The notes beneath the pieces are model-generated. The model was given only the letters and a program-made list of their open reading frames with translations, was not told the origin of the DNA and did not search any database. Positions 1 to 5,715 of a DNA stretch of 7,626 nt are shown piece after piece. This stretch comes from Bacteroidales bacterium. Its GTDB lineage: Bacteria > Bacteroidota > Bacteroidia > Bacteroidales > P3. How positions within the stretch are numbered: position 1 is the first letter of the stretch; every line of letters starts with the position of its first letter. Made by a program: the position numbers and the translations under genes. Where the stretch lies: NCBI GenBank assembly GCA_017560705.1, contig JAFZEK010000004.1:1-7626 (forward strand), read 5' to 3'.

Positions 1-34
1 AATTTCCTAGAACGTGGAATTTTTAGAAGTTGCC
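1..34. repeat. Partial copy of a dispersed repeat (right end of a MITE-like element)
   Basis: Bases 2-34 match bases 5017-5050, the inner-right part and right terminus of the element at 4960-5054. The only difference is one T fewer in the T run (five here, six there). The shared block contains CCTAGAACGTGG followed by AGAAGTTGCC. Similarity stops just after GTTGCCT, as expected if that is the element boundary. The left part lies outside the window, so I cannot tell whether this copy is complete. The copy is in the same orientation as the one at 4960-5054. Confidence 0.75.
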
Positions 35-165
35 TTAATATAAGAAAGAATTCATGCCTTTTTTGTATCTTTATTTTTCGAGAAACAATGGTTGATTGCT
101 TAAGCGGGGAACCTGAAAACTGCTTGCAAAATAGAGTAGGGGAAAATATTTATAATACAGAGATT

Positions 166-489
166 ATGGCAAATAAGGAAGAATTATTTGAGAAAATGAC
201 CAAAAATGCATCGGAATCGGATGTAAAGCGTATTGATGAAAACATCAATAAAATGAAGATAGGCAAGCTTGCTAAAATTTGGGACAAAGTAATGCTGTTG
301 TATCGTTTTGTAAAAGATCCAAAAGCTCCTTGGGGAGGTAAAGCTATTGCTATTGGTGCTTTAATTTATATGATTAGCACAATAGATGCTGTACCTGACA
401 TAATTCCTGTGGCTGGTTTGCTTGATGATGTTGCTATTATTCTTGCAGCTATCGCTAAACTATTAAAGGATTTAGAAAAATACAAGTAG
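166..489 (+). CDS. DUF1232 (YkvA-like) family small membrane-associated protein
   Basis: This is a 107-residue protein when started at the ATG at 166. Its core carries the DUF1232 signature: a hydrophobic stretch at residues 60-73 leads into D74-A-V-P-D-I-I-P-V-A-G-L-L-D-D-V89, followed by a second hydrophobic helix at about 89-101. The P-D-x-I-P and G-x-x-D-D elements are the family hallmark. The N-terminal ~50 residues are charged and helical, and no signal peptide is visible. An in-frame ATG at 88 would add 26 residues (rich in Cys, Asn and Glu) that do not look like the family, so I prefer 166. A purine-rich AGGGGAA lies about 22 bases upstream, too far for a normal ribosome binding site. 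The biochemical role of DUF1232 proteins is not established; membrane association is inferred from hydrophobicity. The gene stands alone, with a terminator 55 bp downstream. Confidence 0.85.
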   Translation: MANKEELFEKMTKNASESDVKRIDENINKMKIGKLAKIWDKVMLLYRFVKDPKAPWGGKAIAIGALIYMISTIDAVPDIIPVAGLLDDVAIILAAIAKLLKDLEKYK

Positions 490-543
490 TTGAAAATTAA
501 GGATAATAGACTATCTGTAAAATAGGGTAATAATGTTTATTAG

Positions 544-578
544 AAAAAGAGACTTACTGTGGTATGTCTCTTTTTTTT
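544..578 (+). terminator. Rho-independent terminator after the DUF1232 gene
   Basis: The arm AAAAAGAGAC (544-553) pairs perfectly with GTCTCTTTTT (566-575). Inside, TAC (555-557) can pair with GTA (562-564). The T run extends through 578. It lies 55 bp past the DUF1232 stop codon and should end that transcript before mfd. The A run on the left also gives a T run on the opposite strand, so it may work in both directions, although no minus-strand gene is seen approaching it. Confidence 0.85.
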
Positions 579-852
579 GGTTATCAGCTAATAAAAATGA
601 GACATTTACGTTATTGTAAAATTATGGTTTTAGGGATATGTTATTGGAATGAGAAGGGGCGTTGGAAACTGTAGGATTATGTTTTTGGCAAAAGGGTAAA
701 AGATAGATAATAAATTTCCTATAACTATCATGTACTATGATGTTAAGCAAGTGGAAAAACTAGAAAATGGCTATAAAATTCATTTTGTAGCTGATTTTCT
801 CATTTTATTGGTATAAGTATTTTATAGCAAGATGTTTATATAAAGAAAATTG
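579..852. other. Intergenic interval before mfd; only a 28-codon ORF
   Basis: No gene is well supported here. The longest sensible + strand reading is an ATG at 730 to a TAA at 814-816, giving 28 residues: MYYDVKQVEKLENGY, then KIHFVADFLILLV. The reading is open upstream to 700. Its first part loosely recalls the opening strand pattern of DUF2442-type proteins, so it could be a decayed remnant, but this is a weak resemblance judged by eye. No Shine-Dalgarno sequence precedes it. No clear TAnnTTTG promoter box with a correctly spaced TTTG was found for mfd; TATGTTTT at 678-685 is the closest match but lacks an upstream partner. Confidence 0.4.
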
Positions 853-3800
853 ATGGAAACAATATTCAATTACTACAAACAGTTGTCGAAAACAACTGAA
901 TTGTTCGATTCTATAAGTAAAACCAAATCGCGGATACGAATAAAAGGCTTATCGGGCTCCTTATCGTCGGTTATTACATCGCTCTATAGTGCTGATAACA
1001 TGGATAAAGTGAACCTTGTTATTCTTTCGTCCAAGGAGGATGCTTTTTACTTTATGAATGATGTAGAAATGCTTTTGGGTGAAACGGAGAAAGAATTGTC
1101 GGATAAGAAAGTTCTTCTTTTTCCAGCATCTTATAAAAAGCCCTATCATACAGAGAATGTGGATAATGCCAATGTGTTATTGCGTTCGGAAGTGGTGAAG
1201 CGTTTGAGCAATCGTTCGTGTTCTGTTGTTGTTACTTATCCCGAAGCCTTATTAGAGAAAGTTGTTTCTTGTAAAACTCTTGCAAACAGCACGTTGCAGC
1301 TTAAAGTGGGAACATCTCTTTCGGTGGATTTTCTTGTGGAAAGTCTTATGGAGTATGGTTTTGAGAGAGTGGATTTTGTTGTTGAGCCGGGGCAGTATGC
1401 ATTGCGTGGTGGTATTGTGGATGTTTTTTCTTTTGCTAATGAATATCCTTTCCGCATAGAGTTCTTTGGTGATGATGTGGAATCTTTAAGAACATTTGAT
1501 ACTGTTTCTCAGCTTTCTATACAAAAGATAGACTCCATAACCATCATTCCTAATTTGCAAACCACTACCGAAACTGTGTCTATAGATGAAAAGGTTCTAC
1601 TACTTGAATACATGAATGATAGCGATGTGGTGTGGGTAAATAATCTTATGTTTGCAATAGAGGCTGTGGAGAAGGGTTTCTTAGAGGCCGAAGCTATTTA
1701 TAAACAGTTGGTTTCTACCATATCTAGGCAGAAGCCAGAGGAGTTGTATTCTACAGCCAATGAGTTTTTGAAAGCCATTTTGGATTTGAGTGTTGTAGAG
1801 TTTGGAGAATCTACATATTTTGTTGATTCCAAGGTGTTTTCTTATGAATCTACTGTGCAGCCATCTTTTAATAAGCATTTTGACTTGCTTATAAATTCGT
1901 TGAGAGATTTTACCGAAAAGTCTTATAAGAATTTCATTTGTGTAGAAAATGCACATCAGCAGAAGCGTTTGGATAAGATATTCTCTGAGTTTAAGGCTTC
2001 TAGCAAAATATCTTTTGAGTTTTTGACCATTTCTCTTTCTCATGGTTTCATTGATGAGGGGAACCGTATTTTGTGTTTTACGGATCACGAAATATTTGAG
2101 CGTTATCATAACTACAAGACCAAAGATTTTGCCGATGCGAGGGAAGCTCTCACCATAAAAGAGCTCTTCGAATTGAAGCCCGGAGATTTCATAACTCACA
2201 TAGACCATGGTGTTGGGCGTTTTGCAGGCTTGGAAAAAATAGAGAATAATGGGAAGCAGCAAGAAGCAATAAGATTGGTCTATAAAGACAATGATATGCT
2301 TTATGTGAGCATCCATAGTTTGCATAAAATTAGTCGATACGTAGGAAAAGAGGGGAGTGCTCCGGTGCTTAATCGTTTGGGTTCTTCGTCGTGGCAGGTG
2401 CTTAAGCAGAAGACTAAGCAGCGAGTGAAAGATATTGCTAAGGATTTGATAAAGCTCTATGCTGAGCGTAAAGCGTCGCGTGGTTTTGCTTTTTCGGCCG
2501 ATTCGTATTTGCAAACGGAGTTAGAGTCGTCTTTCTTGTATGAGGATACTCCCGACCAATATAAAACTACCAAGGATGTGAAGGCTGACATGGAGTCGGT
2601 GATTCCAATGGATAGGCTGGTGTGCGGTGATGTGGGCTATGGAAAAACGGAGATTGCTATACGTGCTGCTTTTAAGGCTGTGTGCGATAGCAAACAGGTT
2701 GCTGTTCTTGTGCCTACAACTATTTTGGCTTTGCAGCACTACAACACCTTTAAGGATAGATTAGATGGTTTGCCTTGTAATATTGAGTACATCAATCGTT
2801 TTAGAACTGTAAAAGAAAAGAATGCTATCTACAAAGATCTGGAGAATGGGAAAATAGATATTCTTATTGGAACTCACGCTATTACGAACCAAAAGGTGAA
2901 GTTTAAGGATTTGGGATTGCTTATTATTGATGAAGAGCAAAAGTTTGGTGTAAGTGTGAAAGAGAAATTGAAACAAATGAAAGTAAACGTTGATAGTCTT
3001 ACACTTACGGCTACACCAATACCTCGCACTTTGCAGTTCTCGCTTATGGGAGCGAGAGATCTTTCGGTAATAAACACTCCGCCAACCAACCGTCAACCTG
3101 TTGTTACTGAGGTGCAAAGATTTTCGGAAGAAGCTGTGAGAGATGCTATTATTTACGAAATGAACAGAGGAGGTCAAGTGTTCTACGTAAGCAATAGAGT
3201 TGAAAATCTTATGGAAATGGCTGGTATGGTTCAGCGTTTGGTGCCTGATGCACGAGTTGGTGTAGGGCACGGACAGATGGAAGGTGCCAAGTTGGAAAGA
3301 GTGCTTATGGACTTTGTGAATGGAGAAACGGATGTGCTAGTTTCTACTGCCATAGTGGAAAATGGGCTGGATATACCTAACGCTAACACTATAATTATCA
3401 ATAATGCTCAAAACTTTGGTCTTAGTGCTTTGCATCAGCTAAGGGGTAGGGTAGGCCGTAGTAATAAAAAATCTTTTTGCCACCTATTGGTACCTTCGTT
3501 CAATGTGCTTACGGATGATGCAAAAAAGCGTCTTAGAGCCATCGAAGAGTTTTCTACTATGGGCAGTGGCTTTAATATAGCAATGAGAGACTTGGATATA
3601 CGCGGAGCTGGAAACATATTAGGTGCGGAGCAAAGCGGATTCATATCCGAAATAGGCTACGATATGTATCATAAAATACTGAACGAAGCTATAGATGAAT
3701 TGAAAACTACTGAGTTTAAAGAACTTTATGCTGACGAAATAGCTGAACGAGAAGAAGGTTTTGTGAAGGAATGTTTGATAGAAACGGATTTGGAAGTTCT

Positions 3801-4230
3801 TATACCGGATGATTATGTTTCAAACATTTCCGAACGGTTGATTCTTTACAAAGAGTTGAACACTTTGGAGACTGATGAGCAGCTTGATAAATACAAAGAA
3901 AATCTTGTAGATAGGTTTGGAAAACTACCTAAAGCAACCGACGAGCTTATAGAGACAATAAAGCTGCGTAGGCTAGCAAAAGAAATGGGTATTGAAAAAT
4001 TAGTGCTTAAGCGTGAAACGATGATTTGTAATTTTGTTGCTAATCAGGATAATGCCTTCTATAAGTCGGATTTGTTTATCAAGTTTATAAAATATGTTCA
4101 GCATAATCCTACCATGTGTCATTTCAAAGAATCGAAGGATAAGCTATCCTTGGTGTTTTCGGGCATAAAATCTATAGTGCTAGCCACAAAGCGTTTGCAG
4201 CAAATGGTTGATTTTGGCAAGGAGGCTTAG
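853..4230 (+). CDS. mfd: Transcription-repair coupling factor Mfd
   Basis: This 1125-residue protein is full length for the family. Mfd is a DNA translocase that removes RNA polymerase stalled at lesions and recruits UvrA for nucleotide excision repair. Domain order is canonical. A UvrB-like N-terminal module covers about 1-330, including E178-PGQYALRGGIVDVF. The CarD-like RNA polymerase interaction domain starts near F439 (FELKPGDFITHIDHGVGRF). The superfamily 2 helicase core follows, with Walker A GDVGYGKT at 592-599, Walker B DEEQ at 693-696, TATPIPRT at 719-726, STAIVENGLDIPN from 831, and QLRGRVGRS at 862-870. The C-terminal TRCF domain covers about 986-1090. I start at the ATG at 853; the TTG just before it (850) would add only one residue. 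The leader is A-rich without a Shine-Dalgarno sequence, as is usual in Bacteroidota. No catalytic motif is missing and there is no frameshift. hsp20 follows after 94 bp. Confidence 0.97.
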   Translation: METIFNYYKQLSKTTELFDSISKTKSRIRIKGLSGSLSSVITSLYSADNMDKVNLVILSSKEDAFYFMNDVEMLLGETEKELSDKKVLLFPASYKKPYHTENVDNANVLLRSEVVKRLSNRSCSVVVTYPEALLEKVVSCKTLANSTLQLKVGTSLSVDFLVESLMEYGFERVDFVVEPGQYALRGGIVDVFSFANEYPFRIEFFGDDVESLRTFDTVSQLSIQKIDSITIIPNLQTTTETVSIDEKVLLLEYMNDSDVVWVNNLMFAIEAVEKGFLEAEAIYKQLVSTISRQKPEELYSTANEFLKAILDLSVVEFGESTYFVDSKVFSYESTVQPSFNKHFDLLINSLRDFTEKSYKNFICVENAHQQKRLDKIFSEFKASSKISFEFLTISLSHGFIDEGNRILCFTDHEIFERYHNYKTKDFADAREALTIKELFELKPGDFITHIDHGVGRFAGLEKIENNGKQQEAIRLVYKDNDMLYVSIHSLHKISRYVGKEGSAPVLNRLGSSSWQVLKQKTKQRVKDIAKDLIKLYAERKASRGFAFSADSYLQTELESSFLYEDTPDQYKTTKDVKADMESVIPMDRLVCGDVGYGKTEIAIRAAFKAVCDSKQVAVLVPTTILALQHYNTFKDRLDGLPCNIEYINRFRTVKEKNAIYKDLENGKIDILIGTHAITNQKVKFKDLGLLIIDEEQKFGVSVKEKLKQMKVNVDSLTLTATPIPRTLQFSLMGARDLSVINTPPTNRQPVVTEVQRFSEEAVRDAIIYEMNRGGQVFYVSNRVENLMEMAGMVQRLVPDARVGVGHGQMEGAKLERVLMDFVNGETDVLVSTAIVENGLDIPNANTIIINNAQNFGLSALHQLRGRVGRSNKKSFCHLLVPSFNVLTDDAKKRLRAIEEFSTMGSGFNIAMRDLDIRGAGNILGAEQSGFISEIGYDMYHKILNEAIDELKTTEFKELYADEIAEREEGFVKECLIETDLEVLIPDDYVSNISERLILYKELNTLETDEQLDKYKENLVDRFGKLPKATDELIETIKLRRLAKEMGIEKLVLKRETMICNFVANQDNAFYKSDLFIKFIKYVQHNPTMCHFKESKDKLSLVFSGIKSIVLATKRLQQMVDFGKEA

Positions 4231-4279
4231 TCTAAATTCGACAATTGATGAAAACTAAATTGGAGGCCACTTGTTTATG

Positions 4280-4304
4280 TAGTTAGAATTTAATGTACTA
4301 ACTA
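4280..4304. promoter_or_regulatory. Inverted repeat upstream of hsp20, possible operator or leader hairpin
   Basis: TAGTTAG (4280-4286) and CTAACTA (4298-4304) form perfect 7-bp arms around an 11-base AT-rich centre. The right arm ends 6 bases before the Shine-Dalgarno sequence. A poor promoter fit overlaps it: ATTG at 4259-4262 and TAGAATTT at 4284-4291, compared with TTTG and TAnnTTTG. If that promoter is real, the repeat would cover the -7 box and the transcription start, where a repressor would bind. It is not a CIRCE element and does not pair with the ribosome binding site. Function is inferred only from position. Confidence 0.3.
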
Positions 4305-4310
4305 AAAGAA

Positions 4311-4316
4311 AAGGAG
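4311..4316 (+). promoter_or_regulatory. Strong Shine-Dalgarno sequence of hsp20
   Basis: AAGGAG ends 8 bases before the ATG at 4325. It fixes the hsp20 start and stands out because the other genes in the window have A-rich leaders without a recognisable Shine-Dalgarno sequence. This suggests hsp20 can be translated strongly. Confidence 0.75.
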
Positions 4317-4324
4317 ATTATATT

Positions 4325-4762
4325 ATGTTATTATCAAGAAGACCTCAAGAAATGTTTTCTACAACATTGTTTGACAATTTTTTGAACGACGATTGGGTGA
4401 AATCGTTTTATAAAAGAGTAGTTGCTACGCCATCTATAAATGTTATTGAAACAGCCAATGAATACGATATGGAAATGGCTGTTCCTGGATTGACTAAGGA
4501 GGATTTGAATGTTCAAATAGATGAAAACTGTTTGAATATATCCATGGAAAAGAAAAACGAAACCGAAGAAAAATGCGAAAAGAAAAACTACTTGCGAAGA
4601 GAGTTTTCTATGCAACAGTTCTTTAGATCGTTTGAACTTCCTGAAAATGTTGATAAAGAGAAAATAACTGCAAAGGTGGAACACGGAATTCTCAAGATAG
4701 TATTGCCCAAGATGTCGCATGCAGAGCATAAACAAAAACCTAAAGAAATAACTGTTGGCTAA
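4325..4762 (+). CDS. hsp20: Small heat shock protein, Hsp20/alpha-crystallin family
   Basis: This 145-residue protein has the usual length for a bacterial small heat shock protein, an ATP-independent cytoplasmic holdase that binds unfolding proteins for later refolding by DnaK/ClpB. A short N-terminal arm (1-36, with MFSTTLFDNFLNDDW) precedes the alpha-crystallin domain, about residues 37-131. The domain contains the PSINVIETANEYDMEMAVPGL opening, with its conserved A-x-x-P-G-L turn, the charged NYLRREFSMQQFFRSFELPENVD segment, and the family signature at K117-VEHGILKIVLPK (G121, L123). In most members this reads A-x-x-x-N-G-V-L; here H120 replaces the Asn. The C-terminal tail ends in I142-T-V144, the I/V-x-I/V motif that drives oligomer assembly. 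The start is fixed by AAGGAG 8 bases upstream. The gene lies 94 bp behind mfd and ends before a strong terminator, so it may be transcribed from its own promoter, from mfd read-through, or both. Confidence 0.95.
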   Translation: MLLSRRPQEMFSTTLFDNFLNDDWVKSFYKRVVATPSINVIETANEYDMEMAVPGLTKEDLNVQIDENCLNISMEKKNETEEKCEKKNYLRREFSMQQFFRSFELPENVDKEKITAKVEHGILKIVLPKMSHAEHKQKPKEITVG

Positions 4763-4806
4763 TGAATTACAGTTGTACGGTTTGAATTTATTTTTTTGAT
4801 TGTTTG

Positions 4807-4840
4807 TTAGGGGTGCAAAGTTTGCACCCCTAATTTTTTT
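4807..4840 (+). terminator. Rho-independent terminator after hsp20
   Basis: Two perfect 13-bp arms, TTAGGGGTGCAAA (4807-4819) and TTTGCACCCCTAA (4821-4833), surround a single G and are followed by seven T residues (4834-4840). The stem carries a GC-rich GGGGTGC block. In the folded RNA the innermost pairs would open to form the loop. It lies 44 bp past the hsp20 stop. The opposite strand lacks a T run directly after the stem, so it should act mainly on + strand transcripts. Confidence 0.93.
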
Positions 4841-4959
4841 GAACGGTCTTTATTATTAAGGATTTAGCCAATGTGTATTGCATGTAAGGAAATTCCATGG
4901 AAGTTCTTTATATTTTGAGCATCAATAAAATAGAAGTATTAAATCCTTATATCATAAGA

Positions 4960-5054
4960 TATAGGCAACTTCTAAAAAATGCAAAGCACGCAAAAGTTCT
5001 TTCTGCAATCAATTCGATTTCCTAGAACGTGGAATTTTTTAGAAGTTGCCTATA
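4960..5054. mobile_element. 95-bp MITE-like element with perfect 21-bp terminal inverted repeats
   Basis: Bases 4960-4980 and 5034-5054 are perfect inverted repeats. Counted inward from the ends they read TATAGGCAACTTC, then T and a run of six A. The 53-base centre has no coding potential. The right half recurs at window position 2-34, which shows that this is a dispersed repeat. In that copy similarity ends after GTTGCCT, so the element proper is probably bounded by GGCAACTTC...GAAGTTGCC, with flanking TATA on both sides here acting as a possible 4-bp (or TA) target duplication. This architecture fits a miniature inverted-repeat transposable element moved by an insertion sequence elsewhere in the genome; no transposase lies in the window. 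As RNA it would fold into a long hairpin on either strand. Confidence 0.7.
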
Positions 5055-5175
5055 GTTTTTTTGTCTGGAGAATCCAAGTGCTTTGAACAACTTCTAACAC
5101 TTAGAAATTTTGTGCATTGGGGATATAAAGTTGCTTAGATCCGCTAGTAAAATTCTTTTTCCTCACTGAAATTCT

Positions 5176-5259
5176 ATAAACCAAGGCTTGGTTTTTATTT
5201 TTCAAGGCTTGAATTATAAAAACCAAGCTTTGAAATATATAATTCAAGCCTTGAATTTT
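5176..5259. repeat. Array of four palindromic units with an exact 21-bp period
   Basis: Four 9-bp near-palindromic cores, CAAGGCTTG (5182-5190), CAAGGCTTG (5203-5211), CAAGCTTTG (5224-5232) and CAAGCCTTG (5245-5253), are centred at 5186, 5207, 5228 and 5249, exactly 21 bp apart. Between them lie AT-only or nearly AT-only linkers, and each 21-bp unit starts with A. Units 2 and 4 also form an 18-bp perfect inverted repeat (5201-5218 with 5238-5255), so the array can fold into a cruciform or RNA hairpin. Flanking TAAAATTC (5148-5155) and GAATTTTA (5253-5260), each near a CTAG, hint at a larger imperfect inverted repeat. Twenty-one bases is about two helical turns, so all cores face the same side of the DNA. 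Whether this is a protein-binding array or a degenerate tandem repeat is unknown. Confidence 0.8.
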
Positions 5260-5715
5260 ACTTTTCTAGTGGGTGTAAAAAACTTTTTCTGCGAAAGGAG
5301 AGTATTTTTCTACCGCATGCGTGCATAAAATTATCCAGGAACCTTTTGCTTAGCTAATAGTTTCTGTTCAGATGATACTAATAATCAATGTTTTTTTCTT
5401 GAACTGTCTATTTATAATAAGTTTATGGGGTTATAGTTTAGCACAATAGGATTTTATAGGCTTTGGATTGCAATTTAAAAGGTGCCATAAACAATTGTTT
5501 TATAGAGATGTTTATATCATCCAATAAAAGTTGTCTAAGATAGCTTGTAGGTACTTGAGGATTTTCGTTGGCTATTCTCGTTTTCGATGGGTTAAGCGTG
5601 GCAATTTTCATTTATTCCGTTAGGCGATGATTATCAGCTTTCCTCAATGCACTTACAAGTATTTTTCAATGCAAGAAAGAGAAAAATTAGAAGAATGAAT
5701 ATAAATTAAACACGT
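5260..5715. other. Gene-poor interval upstream of the transporter gene
   Basis: No confident gene lies here. The stretch contains a 14-bp alternating pyrimidine-purine tract (5314-5327) that includes the palindrome CGCATGCG, the minus-strand 57-codon ORF listed separately, and a direct repeat TCAATGCA at 5644-5651 and 5666-5673. TATTTTTC at 5660-5667 matches five of the six fixed bases of a Bacteroidetes -7 box and could serve the transporter gene with a leader of roughly 40 bases, but no TTTG box sits at the right distance upstream. The rest is AT-rich with no visible structure. Confidence 0.4.
5438..5611 (-). pseudogene. Minus-strand 57-codon ORF, possible gene remnant
   Basis: Reading the minus strand from the ATG at 5611-5609 to the TAA at 5440-5438 gives 57 residues beginning MKIATLNPSKTRIANENPQ and containing PTSYLRQLLLDDINISIKQLF. 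The composition is more protein-like than typical AT-rich noise. In the same frame just upstream, past a TAA directly before the ATG, reads KILVSALRKADNHRLTE, so a longer frame may have been interrupted by a stop codon. I do not recognise the family. There is no Shine-Dalgarno sequence and no consensus promoter upstream. It could be a decayed gene fragment, perhaps tied to the mobile repeats nearby, or a chance ORF. It is the only candidate on the minus strand. Confidence 0.25.

Noticed and set aside
88..165. Upstream ATG start for the DUF1232 gene
   Set aside because: The added 26 residues do not resemble the family's N terminus; the ATG at 166 gives a normal-length protein beginning with a charged helix.
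850..852. TTG start for mfd
   Set aside because: An ATG follows immediately in frame, and the rare start codon would add only one residue.
1681..2514. Long minus-strand open frame of 277 codons inside mfd
   Set aside because: It lies fully antisense to a region of mfd with the expected domain structure, has no recognisable family content, and its composition is that of a reverse-complement shadow.
2761..3270. Minus-strand open frame of 169 codons inside mfd
   Set aside because: It is antisense to the conserved helicase motifs of mfd; the protein is rich in His, Ser and Asn with no domain pattern.
4231..4324. RNA thermometer (fourU or ROSE type) or CIRCE operator ahead of hsp20
   Set aside because: No U-rich or UCUCC stretch can pair with the AAGGAG ribosome binding site, and the inverted repeat does not match TTAGCACTC-N9-GAGTGCTAA.
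4334..4735. Minus-strand open frame of 133 codons opposite hsp20
   Set aside because: It is a mirror of the hsp20 coding frame, with no motif and no ribosome binding site; hsp20 itself is certain.
1..5054. Composite transposon carrying mfd and hsp20
   Set aside because: The flanking repeats are short, encode no transposase, and the genes between are ordinary chromosomal housekeeping genes without cargo character.
5176..5259. CRISPR array
   Set aside because: The cores are 9-bp palindromes with 12-bp linkers that are AT-only or nearly so; there are no unique spacers of about 30 bp, no leader and no cas genes.
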